Shown: positions 38,974 through 47,288 of the stretch, piece after piece
Layout of the letters: each line of letters starts with the position of its first letter
How positions within the stretch are numbered: position 1 is the first letter of the stretch
Assembly: GCF_012911005.2 (NCBI RefSeq)
Contig: NZ_WTVS01000021.1
Coordinates: 23,680 to 87,679 of the forward strand
Length of the DNA: 64,000 nucleotides
DNA from: Aromatoleum toluolicum
GTDB taxonomy: Bacteria; Pseudomonadota; Gammaproteobacteria; Burkholderiales; Rhodocyclaceae
Reading direction: 5' to 3'
The notes under the pieces: model-generated
What the model saw: only the letters and a program-made list of their open reading frames with translations
Told to the model about the DNA's origin: nothing
Database searches by the model: none
Made by a program: the position numbers and the translations under genes

Positions 38974-39144
38974 GCTAGAATTTCCGGCTGTTTCAAGCGC
39001 TTGCCCGTTTGTTGCGACAGACGGAACAGAGTCGGGCAAACGCGCATTATTTCGCAAAATGCGGCTCAAGGCACGGCAGGACGGACCGGCACCAACGCGA
39101 CAGGTTCAGTCCCCGACGCCCCCCGCCCAACCTGGAGTTGTTTT

Positions 39145-40353
39145 ATGCCCGCTTCGATCTTCGCCGCCGTCGAGATGGCGCCCCGTGACCCGATCCTCGG
39201 ACTGAACGAGGCCTTCAACGCCGATGGGCGCACTGAGAAGGTGAACCTCGGCGTCGGCGTCTACTATGACGACAACGGCAAGATTCCGCTGCTCGCAGCT
39301 GTAAAGACGGCCGAAAAGGCGCGTCTCGAAGCGATGCCGCCGCGCGGCTACCAGCCGATCGAAGGCCCCGCGGCATACAACACCGCCGTGCAGAACCTGC
39401 TCTTCGGCAAGGATTCGACCCTCATCGCCAACGGCCAGGTCGTCACCGTCCAGGCATTGGGCGGCACCGGTGCACTGAAAGTCGGCGCCGACTACCTGAA
39501 GCGCCTGGTCCCCGGCGCAACCGTCTACATCTCCGATCCCAGCTGGGAGAACCACCGCGCGCTGTTCGAATCCGCCGGCTTCCCGGTCGAGAACTATCCT
39601 TACTATGAGGCGAGCACCCGCGGCGTGAACTTCGCCGGCATGAAGGCCAAGCTCGAACAGCTCGCGCCGGGATCTGTCGTCGTGCTGCACGCGTGCTGCC
39701 ATAACCCGACGGGAGCCGATCTGACCGAAGCCCAGTGGGGCGAGGTCGTCGGTGCATGCCGCGAACGCGGTCTCGTGCCCTTCCTCGACATGGCCTACCA
39801 GGGATTCGCCGACGGCATCGAGCCGGACGCGGTCGCCGTGCGCCTGTTCTCCGCCAGTGGTCTGCAATTCTTCGTGTCGAGCTCGTTCTCGAAGTCGTTC
39901 TCGCTTTATGGCGAGCGCGTGGGCGCCCTGTCGATCGTCACCGCGAACAAGGACGAGTCGGCCCGCGTTCTGTCGCAGGTCAAGCGCGTGATTCGTACCA
40001 ACTACTCCAACCCGCCGATCCATGGCGGCGCCATCGTCGCGGCAGTGCTGAATTCGACCGAACTGCGTCAGATGTGGGAAGACGAACTGGCCGGCATGCG
40101 CGACCGCATCCGCGCGATGCGTACCGGGCTGGTCGAGAACCTGAAGGCAGCCGGCGTCGCGCAGGACTTTTCGTTCGTGATCCAGCAGCGAGGCATGTTC
40201 TCCTACACCGGCCTGTCGGCCGCGCAGGTCGAACAGCTGAAGAACGACTTCGGCATCTACGCGGTATCGACCGGCCGCATCTGCCTCGCCGCCCTCAACT
40301 CGCGCAACATCGGCTACGTCGCGAAGGCGATTGCTACGGTCGTGAAGGCTTGA
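39145..40353 (+). CDS. aromatic amino acid / aspartate aminotransferase
   Basis: 402 residues from ATG at 39145, with GGAG eight bases upstream. PLP-dependent class I aminotransferase of the AspC/TyrB group. Signatures: LGVGVYYDDNGKIPLL, CHNPTGADL with the PLP-contacting Asn, DMAYQGF, and SSSFSKSFSLYGERVGAL with the Schiff-base Lys and phosphate-binding Arg. The mixed substrate range of TyrB/AspC cannot be resolved by eye. The 2.1-kb open frame upstream is antisense to uvrB and is not coding. Confidence 0.9.
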   Translation: MPASIFAAVEMAPRDPILGLNEAFNADGRTEKVNLGVGVYYDDNGKIPLLAAVKTAEKARLEAMPPRGYQPIEGPAAYNTAVQNLLFGKDSTLIANGQVVTVQALGGTGALKVGADYLKRLVPGATVYISDPSWENHRALFESAGFPVENYPYYEASTRGVNFAGMKAKLEQLAPGSVVVLHACCHNPTGADLTEAQWGEVVGACRERGLVPFLDMAYQGFADGIEPDAVAVRLFSASGLQFFVSSSFSKSFSLYGERVGALSIVTANKDESARVLSQVKRVIRTNYSNPPIHGGAIVAAVLNSTELRQMWEDELAGMRDRIRAMRTGLVENLKAAGVAQDFSFVIQQRGMFSYTGLSAAQVEQLKNDFGIYAVSTGRICLAALNSRNIGYVAKAIATVVKA

Positions 40354-40372
40354 GAAATCCGCGCCAGCAATA

Positions 40373-40401
40373 TTGACGCATAGCCGTGCGCTACCTATAA
40401 T
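40373..40401 (+). promoter_or_regulatory. sigma-70 promoter of the tRNA-Asn pair
   Basis: TTGACG (40373-40378), a 17-base spacer, TATAAT (40396-40401). The start would be near 40408, six bases before the first tRNA-Asn. Confidence 0.85.
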
Positions 40402-40413
40402 GCGCGGCTCAAT

Positions 40414-40489
40414 TCCCCGATAGCTCAGTCGGTAGAGCAACGGACTGTTAATCCGTGTGTCCCTGGTTCGAGCCCAGGTCGGGGAGCCA
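40414..40489 (+). tRNA. tRNA-Asn (GUU), copy 1
   Basis: 76 bases with encoded CCA. The acceptor stem TCCCCGA pairs with TCGGGGA, the anticodon GTT is at 40447-40449, and the T-arm has GGTTCGAGCCC. A perfect inverted repeat starts at its 3' end (GAGCCAA 40484-40490 with TTGGCTC 40494-40500). Confidence 0.97.
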
Positions 40490-40532
40490 AGATTTGGCTC
40501 CTGCAGCATTGTGCATGAGCAGACGATACCGA

Positions 40533-40608
40533 TCCCCGATAGCTCAGTCGGTAGAGCAACGGACTGTTAATCCGTGTGTCCCTGGTTCGAGCCCAGGTCG
40601 GGGAGCCA
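40533..40608 (+). tRNA. tRNA-Asn (GUU), copy 2
   Basis: 76 bases, identical to copy 1, anticodon GTT at 40566-40568. The two genes are separated by 43 bases and appear to share the upstream promoter and downstream terminator. Confidence 0.97.
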
Positions 40609-40618
40609 GTAAAGCCGA

Positions 40619-40659
40619 GTAGATGGGCCGCCTTTCGAGGCGGCCCATCTGCTTTTTTC
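40619..40659 (+). terminator. intrinsic terminator of the tRNA-Asn pair
   Basis: AGATGGGCCGCC (40621-40632), a TTTCGA loop, GGCGGCCCATCT (40639-40650), then GCTTTTTT. A 12-bp perfect stem with a good U-tract. Confidence 0.92.
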
Positions 40660-40720
40660 GACCTACCCCATCGCAACCGCCTGCGACGTCGCGCGCGATC
40701 ACACCAGCCGCATCGGAGCC

Positions 40721-43156
40721 TCACTCCTGACTGCTTTCGTGCCGCCGCCGCGAGCGAAGGTGACGACCTGCGCCTCCATGATCGAACGCATGTTTCGCCG
40801 CAATCATGGCGCTCAGCGCTGCGGCGACCCTGTAATTGACCGTCTCCCGCGGCATTACGCCCTTGGCGTCCGCAACCCCGGCCGGCAACCCGGTCAGGAT
40901 CTCCATCGCCTCATCCACGGTTGCAACGGCATGGACGTGGAACCGGCCCTCGTGCGCCGCTGCCACGACGTCTTCGCGCAACATGAGATGCCGTACGCTC
41001 GCCTGCGGAATGACAACTCCCTGCTCGCCGCTCAATCCGCGCGCGACGCACAGATCGAAGAATCCCTCGATCTTCTCGTTCACACCCCCGATCGCCTGGA
41101 CTTCGCCGAACTGATTGACCGACCCGGTCACCGCGAAGGATTGGCGAATCGGAACCTGCGCCAGCGCGGACAGCAAGGCGCAGAGTTCGGCCAATGACGC
41201 GGAATCCCCCTCCACCGGCGAGTAGGACTGCTCGAACACGAGACTGGCCGACAGGGACAGGGGCTGATGACGCGCATAGCGGGCACCAAGAAACGCGGAC
41301 AGGATCAAGACGCCCTTCGAATGGATCGCCCCGCCGAGCTCGGTTTCACGCTCGATATCGACGACATCTCCCTCCCCGAGTCGCACCGTCGCCGTAATGC
41401 GCATCGGATGGCCGAACTGCTCGCCAGCAAGCTCGATCACAACCAGGGCATTGATCTGGCCGCAGCGCGCACCGTTGGTGGAAATGAGCGTCGTGCCGTC
41501 GATCATCGACTCGAGCACGCGCTCGGCGTAGCGCCCGAATCGCCGCAAGCGGGATGCGATCGCCGCATCCACCTGCGCACAACCGACGGCAGGCAACTGC
41601 GAGGCGCGCGCATGGAAATCCGCCTCGCGCATCACGTCCGCCAGCAAGCGCGTCTGCAAGCTGAGGCGCCCGGCATGCTCGGCCAGACGTGCGCCATGCT
41701 CCACAAGGCGCGCAATGCCTGTCCGGTCGAACGGCAACAGGTCCGACACCCGCCCGAGCATCGCAAGCAACGCCGCATATCGAACGACATTGGCTTCGTT
41801 GCGCGGCATGTCCTCGTCGAAGTCGGCGGCGACCTTGAACAACTCGGGAAAATCCGGGTCGTTTTCAGTGAGCAGGTAGAACAGCTCGCGGTCGCCGACC
41901 AGAATCACCTTGACGTCGCACGGAATGGATTCCGGCTCCAGGGTCAGCATGTTGCTCCACCCCTGCGCCTCCGACGGCGGCTCGATACGGATCTCGCGGG
42001 CGCGAAGCGCACGCTTCAATCCCTCCCACGCGAACGGCTGCGTAAGGATGCGCTCGACGTCGATCACCATATAGCCGCCACAGGCCCGATGCAGGGCGCC
42101 GGGACGGATCAGGCTGAAATTGGTCACGAGCGTGCCCATCTGGGATATATGCTCGATACGCCCGATCAGGTTGCCGAAGGTCGGATTGTCCTCACAGACG
42201 ACCGGCGCACCGCGAGTCGCGGAGTGATCGACCATCAGCTTGACCTGGTAGCGGTGGAATTTCGTGCGCGCTTCGTCCTCCGCCCCATCGCCCTCTTCCC
42301 CTTCCTGAGCGGCCCAGTCGCTTCCGCTCTCGAGGATCTCCTTCCTGATCGCATCGAAAAACGCCAGCACCGCAGGAAGGTCGGCATAGCGCTCCCGCAG
42401 TTCGCGCATCAAATGCGAAACTGCCGGCGTCAGCGCATCGCACGCCGCGCGCTTCATCGCCTCGTGCAGTTCTTTCCGCCACCCCGGAAACTGCTCGAGG
42501 AGATCGGCCAGACGTTCGCTCCAGGCACCCACCTTCTTCTCCACCACGGCCCTTGTTTCAGGCACCAGGGCTTCGAAATCCTCGGGAGACATGGTCTGCC
42601 CGTCCTTCGTGGGCGCAAAGACGAAGCCGTCGGGCGTTTGCAGCAGAGACACCCCGTCGGCCGCGCATGCCTCGCCCAGTTCATGCAACGCACGGTCTTC
42701 CCGCGTCTTGTGGGCGTCCTGCAGCGAGTCGATGCGGCTACCATAGGTCTCGCTGGCGAGCGCCGCCTCGATTGCCGGACCGAGATCGGCGATGAACGCC
42801 TGCATGTCGACCCGCAATGCTGCCCCACGTCCGGCCGTCAGCGTGAGGAGACGGGGGCGCTGCGGGTCATCGAAATTGTGCAGATAACACAGGTCCGGCG
42901 GGACCGCGCCGCACGCGGAGAATTCACGCAGCAGACGAAACACCGTTGCATGCCGGCCGGTTCCCGACTCACCGAGCACGAACACATGATAGCCGGGCTG
43001 ACGCATCGCAAGACCGAAACGCAATGCCTCCTCTGCCCGTCGCTGTCCGACCCCGCCCGGCAGATCGGGAAGGTTTGCGGTATCCGTAAAATCGAAGATC
43101 TCGGGTGCGCAACGGATACGGAGACGGTCCGCTGCGAGCGGGCGCAGGACGGGCAT
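40721..43156 (-). CDS. Lon-like ATP-dependent protease (COG1067 type)
   Basis: 811 residues from ATG at 43156, with GGGAG nine bases upstream. An N-terminal AAA-like part has GESGTGRHA in place of Walker A: Arg instead of the usual Lys. A long helical insertion (about 120-300) follows. The Lon proteolytic domain is at about 560-760, with the Ser-Lys dyad S652 (PVEGDSASLAELCALLSAL) and K695 (GGVNEKIEG); the 43-residue spacing equals that of E. coli Lon S679/K722. It lacks the Lon N-terminal substrate domain. Convergent with the tRNA-Asn genes. Confidence 0.88.
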   Translation of the reverse strand: MPVLRPLAADRLRIRCAPEIFDFTDTANLPDLPGGVGQRRAEEALRFGLAMRQPGYHVFVLGESGTGRHATVFRLLREFSACGAVPPDLCYLHNFDDPQRPRLLTLTAGRGAALRVDMQAFIADLGPAIEAALASETYGSRIDSLQDAHKTREDRALHELGEACAADGVSLLQTPDGFVFAPTKDGQTMSPEDFEALVPETRAVVEKKVGAWSERLADLLEQFPGWRKELHEAMKRAACDALTPAVSHLMRELRERYADLPAVLAFFDAIRKEILESGSDWAAQEGEEGDGAEDEARTKFHRYQVKLMVDHSATRGAPVVCEDNPTFGNLIGRIEHISQMGTLVTNFSLIRPGALHRACGGYMVIDVERILTQPFAWEGLKRALRAREIRIEPPSEAQGWSNMLTLEPESIPCDVKVILVGDRELFYLLTENDPDFPELFKVAADFDEDMPRNEANVVRYAALLAMLGRVSDLLPFDRTGIARLVEHGARLAEHAGRLSLQTRLLADVMREADFHARASQLPAVGCAQVDAAIASRLRRFGRYAERVLESMIDGTTLISTNGARCGQINALVVIELAGEQFGHPMRITATVRLGEGDVVDIERETELGGAIHSKGVLILSAFLGARYARHQPLSLSASLVFEQSYSPVEGDSASLAELCALLSALAQVPIRQSFAVTGSVNQFGEVQAIGGVNEKIEGFFDLCVARGLSGEQGVVIPQASVRHLMLREDVVAAAHEGRFHVHAVATVDEAMEILTGLPAGVADAKGVMPRETVNYRVAAALSAMIAAKHAFDHGGAGRHLRSRRRHESSQE

Positions 43157-43251
43157 GTTGTTGTTCTCCCGATGCCGCAATGAAAGCGGGGCGTCCGGAT
43201 GCCCGACCACCCCATCACAATTCCCTCGCCTACCCTTGCAGGCAAGCGCCG

Positions 43252-43533
43252 TCAGCGAATCCCGCGACGGGAGAGGTCGCCCCAGCGGGTGTCGTGGTGC
43301 TCCACGTCATTCTCGAACTGCGGAAAGCGGCGGTCGTGCTCCATCAACAGTGACATGATGGTTCCCGCATGCTCGGGCGGGAAGCCCTGACGTGCCCCAC
43401 CTCGGGTGTCGGTCATCAGCAGAAAGATGAACTTGCGGCACTCCGCCGTTCCCCACATTCCGTCAATCTTGCGCAGATGCGGAAAACGCTCGTAGAGCTT
43501 TTCGGTCGAAGTTTCTGTAACTCGTGTCGTCAT
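43252..43533 (-). CDS. small protein of unknown function upstream of the Lon-like protease
   Basis: 93 residues from ATG at 43533, with GAGGGA six bases upstream. I do not recognise a family. Soluble and charged, it has no signal peptide or membrane segment: the segment KLYERFPHLRKIDGMWGTAECRKFIFLLM is followed by HEHDRRF-like EHDRRFPQFENDVEHHDTRWGDL, rich in His and acidic residues. It is on the same strand as the protease and 95 bases upstream of it, so co-expression is possible. It could be a regulator or substrate, which is speculation. Confidence 0.6.
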   Translation of the reverse strand: MTTRVTETSTEKLYERFPHLRKIDGMWGTAECRKFIFLLMTDTRGGARQGFPPEHAGTIMSLLMEHDRRFPQFENDVEHHDTRWGDLSRRGIR

Positions 43534-43801
43534 CGCAAATCCCTCGAAAGGGCTACGTGCAGTCGCCGGGAGATTAATACTTTTGGCTCATATCAACGAA
43601 CCCACTTCCACGCTACTGTGCCAACTACGGCGGCAATCGGCAAGAAAGACAGCCCTGGCGTCGCGCACGGAGTGATTTCCGGTATTGCCTTCAGCCGAAA
43701 CCACCTGTTTTACTATCGCGTAAGTAGACATCAGTACCCCGCCACAGTTTGCCCGACTCCAGCAGCATGCAGCATTTGAGGCCACTTCAGCCAGTCATCC
43801 G

Positions 43802-44878
43802 ATGAAATCGATCCCGATCTACCCCGCCAGCGGGACGCTGCCGCTCAGCACTGACGAGCCCCCTCCAGCTGGAGCCCTCCTCGTGGACCAACGCGGCCGC
43901 ACAGTCCACGATCTGCGCATCTCGGTCACGGACCGCTGCAACTTCCGCTGCATCTACTGCATGCCGCGCGAGGTCTTCGACGCCGACCACGCCTTCCTCG
44001 CCCGGAAGGAGTTGCTGTCGTTCGAGGAAATCACGCGCGTTGCCCGGCTCTTCGCAGCCCGCGGCGTGCGCAAGATCCGCATCACCGGCGGCGAACCCCT
44101 GCTGCGCAAACATGTCGAGAATCTCATCGCCCAGCTTGCCGAAATCCCCGACGTCGAACTGACGCTGACTACCAACGGCGTACTGCTGCCCAAGCTGGCC
44201 CGCGTACTGCGAGCAGCGGGCCTGCATCGCGTGACCGTCAGCCTGGACGCGATCGACGATGCAACGTTCCGAAAGATGAACGACGCCGACTACCCGGTCT
44301 CGGCCGTTCTCAAGGGGATCGCCGCAGCAGAAGACGCCGGATTCGGCCCGATCAAGGTCAACATGGTCGTCAAGCGCGGCGTCAACGACCATGGCGTGAT
44401 CGACATGGCGCGCCATTTCCGCGGCACGGGTCATATCCTGCGTTTCATCGAGTTCATGGACGTCGGCAGTTCGAACGGATGGGAGATGAGTGCGGTGGTC
44501 CCGTCCCGCGAGATCATCGAACGGATTCACCAGGTGTTTCCCGTCGAGCAGATCGAGCCCAACTACACCGGCGAGGTCGCGGAGCGCTGGCGCTACAGCG
44601 ATGGCAGCGGCGAGCTCGGCGTCATCTCGTCGGTGACACAGGCATTCTGCTCGACCTGCACCCGGATCCGCCTGTCGACCGAGGGCAAACTCTACACCTG
44701 TCTTTTCGCACAGAGTGGCCATGATCTGCGCACCCTGTTGCGCGCCGGGGCGAGCGATCCCGACCTCGATCGAGCCATCGCAGCCGTCTGGCAGCACCGC
44801 GAGGATCGCTATTCGGAAATCCGCACCGCCAACACGGCCGGTCTGCGAAAAATCGAGATGTCGTACATCGGCGGCTGA
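43802..44878 (+). CDS. moaA: GTP 3',8-cyclase MoaA
   Basis: 358 residues. Radical-SAM enzyme for the first step of molybdenum cofactor synthesis. The N-terminal cluster motif is C46-x3-C50-x2-C53 (CNFRCIYC). The second 4Fe-4S site is C-x2-C-x13-C in [19 protein letters not shown]. The essential C-terminal Gly-Gly is present. The N-terminal extension is about 20 residues longer than in E. coli. It stands alone, with no other moa gene beside it in this window. Confidence 0.95.
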   Translation: MKSIPIYPASGTLPLSTDEPPPAGALLVDQRGRTVHDLRISVTDRCNFRCIYCMPREVFDADHAFLARKELLSFEEITRVARLFAARGVRKIRITGGEPLLRKHVENLIAQLAEIPDVELTLTTNGVLLPKLARVLRAAGLHRVTVSLDAIDDATFRKMNDADYPVSAVLKGIAAAEDAGFGPIKVNMVVKRGVNDHGVIDMARHFRGTGHILRFIEFMDVGSSNGWEMSAVVPSREIIERIHQVFPVEQIEPNYTGEVAERWRYSDGSGELGVISSVTQAFCSTCTRIRLSTEGKLYTCLFAQSGHDLRTLLRAGASDPDLDRAIAAVWQHREDRYSEIRTANTAGLRKIEMSYIGG

Positions 44879-44928
44879 ATACCCGCCGGACCTAGAGGGT
44901 CCGAATCTTGCTTTATTGGACGGTTCCG

Positions 44929-44962
44929 CGAGCACCCTGATGCAGGGTTCCCGCGGTGCTCG
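44929..44962 (+). repeat. inverted repeat between moaA and the lipoprotein gene
   Basis: CGAGCACC (44929-44936) is complementary to GGTGCTCG (44955-44962). Inside it CCCTG (44936-44939 region) and CAGGG (44943-44947) can also pair. There is no T-run, so it is not a standard terminator; it lies about 48 bases before the next ATG. Confidence 0.45.
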
Positions 44963-45009
44963 TTCAGATATTGCGCATCGTCACGAACAGCCGGCTCGCG
45001 CACGACAAG

Positions 45010-46152
45010 ATGACTCTCAGCACTCCGAAAACCTCGACATACGCAACTTCGCAACGACGGGCGATAGCACTCCTTGCTCTTGCGGGCGTCACATGCCTGC
45101 TTGCAAGCGGCTGTTCAACGTCCGACTCTCCCGACAAGAGAAGCGCAAAGGAATACCAGCTTGCATGGCCTGAGCCGCCAAACGAAGCGCGCTTCGTGTA
45201 CGAAGCTCATCTGCGATCGGAAATCAACGTCCGCCCCGAGACGGACGATGGTCAGACGAGAAAGATGCTTACCGGCAAGGGTTCGGTATCGGAAGAGCTT
45301 GTCTACCGCAAACCCGCCGCCCTCGCGGCCCGCAACGGACGCATCTACGTTGCCGACCCCCCGACTGGTGCTGTCGTCGTCTTCGACGCCGCCCGTCAAC
45401 GCTTGTTTCGAATGGGCATTCGCGAACCGAACAATGTCGTCAAGCCCGTTTCGATTGCGATCGACGACAAGAATTTTGTTTACGTCCTCGACGGCAAACT
45501 GCGCAAGGTGATGGTCTTTGACTCACTCGGGCTTTTCCAGTTTGCCGTCGGCGCTCCGAATGCCCTCGTTCAGCCCTCAGGAGTCGCCGTCAGCGCCGAC
45601 GGAAAGAAGATCTTCATCGTCGATCGAGGCAGTGTCGACGGCGACGATCACAAGATAATTGCATATTCGCCCGACAACGCAGAGCTCTTCCGGCTTGGTC
45701 CCCGTGGATCGGAACCTGGCGAGCTCAACATTCCCTTGGCGGCGACAACGACACCGGATGGACGGCTCGCAGTTCTTGATTCCGGGAATTTTCGAGTGCA
45801 GATCTTTGATCTAAACGGCAAGTATCAATCCCACTTCGGTAGCGTGGGAAACGGCTACGGCCAGTTTTCGCGACCGCGCAGCATCGCTTCGGACCGGGAC
45901 GGCAACCTCTATGTTTCCGATGCATCGTTCAACAACGTCCAGATCTTCACCGGGGCAGGTGAATTGCTCATGTGGGTCGGTGGCCCGGGAATGGAGAACT
46001 ACCCGGGAAAGTTCGGCCTGATCGCAGGCATCGCGGTTGACGAGACAGGGCGACTCTACATCGCTGATCACTACCACCAGAAGGTCGAGGTGTACAGGCG
46101 TGCCGCCACGCAGCAAGCGCAAAGCGGGGAACAACGCGTCACCAGCAAGTAG
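45010..46152 (+). CDS. NHL-repeat (six-bladed beta-propeller) lipoprotein
   Basis: 380 residues from ATG at 45010; no clear ribosome site, and a GTG at 44956 is an alternative. A basic N-region, hydrophobic stretch (residues 18-31) and LLASGC lipobox make C35 the acylated residue. The rest is a beta-propeller of about six NHL-like repeats, for example KPVSIAIDDKNFVYVLD, QPSGVAVSADGKKIFIVDRG, RPRSIASDRDGNLYVSD and IAGIAVDETGRLYIAD. Such propellers often bind partner proteins at the outer membrane. Directly before a multihaem cytochrome, so a role in extracellular or periplasmic electron transfer is inferred. Confidence 0.82.
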   Translation: MTLSTPKTSTYATSQRRAIALLALAGVTCLLASGCSTSDSPDKRSAKEYQLAWPEPPNEARFVYEAHLRSEINVRPETDDGQTRKMLTGKGSVSEELVYRKPAALAARNGRIYVADPPTGAVVVFDAARQRLFRMGIREPNNVVKPVSIAIDDKNFVYVLDGKLRKVMVFDSLGLFQFAVGAPNALVQPSGVAVSADGKKIFIVDRGSVDGDDHKIIAYSPDNAELFRLGPRGSEPGELNIPLAATTTPDGRLAVLDSGNFRVQIFDLNGKYQSHFGSVGNGYGQFSRPRSIASDRDGNLYVSDASFNNVQIFTGAGELLMWVGGPGMENYPGKFGLIAGIAVDETGRLYIADHYHQKVEVYRRAATQQAQSGEQRVTSK

Positions 46153-46247
46153 CAAGGCACCGAAGTAGTCCGGGCGCGCCAAGCTAAATCCAGGCATTCT
46201 TTTTGCATACCATCGCAGCAACAACCACTTCAGATGCTCAACACACT

Positions 46248-47159
46248 ATGAACAAGAACATCGGTGCAGCGCTGATCCTCGCATTGGGTACGTTCGCATT
46301 AGGCCCTGTCCTGGCCGGAAACGACCGATTAACCGAGTTCTCGAATCAGGGCACCATCGGTAACACCCGCCACAACTTGACCCAACGGCCAACTGACGGC
46401 AGCACCGCAATCAATGCTGGCATGATGGAGGCGTACCGGAACGACTACCAGCAGGTGTGCGTCTATTGCCATACGCCACACGCGGCGAACACCAATATCA
46501 ATGCGCCCCTGTGGAACCGCACGGTCCGCACGACGACCTACACCCTCTACACGCAACAAACACTCTCGCAGGATGCGACCCAGCCCGGACCGAACTCGCT
46601 GACCTGTCTGTCCTGCCACGACGGCCAGACTGCGGTCGACTCGATCGTCAACATGCCGGGCTCAGGCGGCTACAACGGTGCGCTGGCGCTGAACCCCTCC
46701 GCAGGAACCATGGAATCATTGCTGGACACATGGCGACTGAACGGTGGCGACCCGGCGGCGGTCACGCACCAAGGCTTGAACTCGGACCCCAACAGTGAAA
46801 CCAGCTGCCTCGGCTGCCACTCGCCCGGAAAGACCTCTGCAGCCACGGACTTCACTGTCTTTGCGCTGGGTACCGATCTCACTAACGACCATCCGGTCGG
46901 CGTCAAACTCCCTGCCGGCAGCGATTGGAACGTGCCTTCGGGCACCTTCCAGAACATCCGGTTCTTCGACAAGGACGGCGACAACCGCCCCGACAAGAAC
47001 GAACTGCGCTTCTACGACTCCGGCGACGGCTTCGAGGTCGAATGCGCATCCTGCCACGACCCCCATGGCGTGCCGGGCACGACCTCGAAGTTCCTGCCGA
47101 CGTTCCTGCGTGTAACGGCTGACGGTAGCCAGATTTGCCTGACCTGCCACGTGAAGTAA
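46248..47159 (+). CDS. periplasmic multihaem (pentahaem) cytochrome c
   Basis: 303 residues from ATG at 46248. Signal peptide to about residue 23 (VLA). Five CxxCH haem-binding motifs at 71-75 (CVYCH), 120-124 (CLSCH), 187-191 (CLGCH), 266-270 (CASCH) and 297-301 (CLTCH). Doubled-CxxCH-type spacing and CHDPHG resemble cytochromes found with NHL proteins in metal- or nitrogen-respiring bacteria. Other conserved His residues (HTPH, NDHPVG, HDPHG) may supply the sixth ligands. Its redox partner is unknown. Probably co-transcribed with the lipoprotein 95 bases upstream. Confidence 0.88.
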   Translation: MNKNIGAALILALGTFALGPVLAGNDRLTEFSNQGTIGNTRHNLTQRPTDGSTAINAGMMEAYRNDYQQVCVYCHTPHAANTNINAPLWNRTVRTTTYTLYTQQTLSQDATQPGPNSLTCLSCHDGQTAVDSIVNMPGSGGYNGALALNPSAGTMESLLDTWRLNGGDPAAVTHQGLNSDPNSETSCLGCHSPGKTSAATDFTVFALGTDLTNDHPVGVKLPAGSDWNVPSGTFQNIRFFDKDGDNRPDKNELRFYDSGDGFEVECASCHDPHGVPGTTSKFLPTFLRVTADGSQICLTCHVK

Positions 47160-47181
47160 GGCAGATTGTCCGGGACTACGA

Positions 47182-47213
47182 GAGAGGCGCCGCAAGGCGC
47201 CTTTCTCATTTTT
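47182..47213 (+). terminator. intrinsic terminator after the cytochrome gene
   Basis: GGCGCC (47186-47191), GCAA loop, GGCGCC (47196-47201), with outer GAGA/TCTC pairing, followed by ATTTTT. It separates the cytochrome from the convergent permease gene. Confidence 0.8.
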
Positions 47214-47288
47214 AAAAACCATCTTACAAATATTGTCTTTGAACTGAGAAATAAGTTCAGCCCAATGTTGCGTTACATGAACCATGCG

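Noticed and set aside
37015..39144. A 710-codon stop-free frame on the plus strand joined to the aminotransferase
   Set aside because: It is exactly antisense to uvrB, whose codons have high GC at the third position, which removes stops on the other strand. The aminotransferase similarity begins only at 39145.
43588..43785. Small minus-strand frame upstream of moaA
   Set aside because: No ribosome site, no recognisable similarity, and coding-like composition is absent.
44956..45009. Upstream GTG as the start of the NHL lipoprotein
   Set aside because: It would add 18 residues before an otherwise normal lipoprotein signal and starts inside an inverted repeat; ATG at 45010 fits better, although neither has a strong ribosome site.
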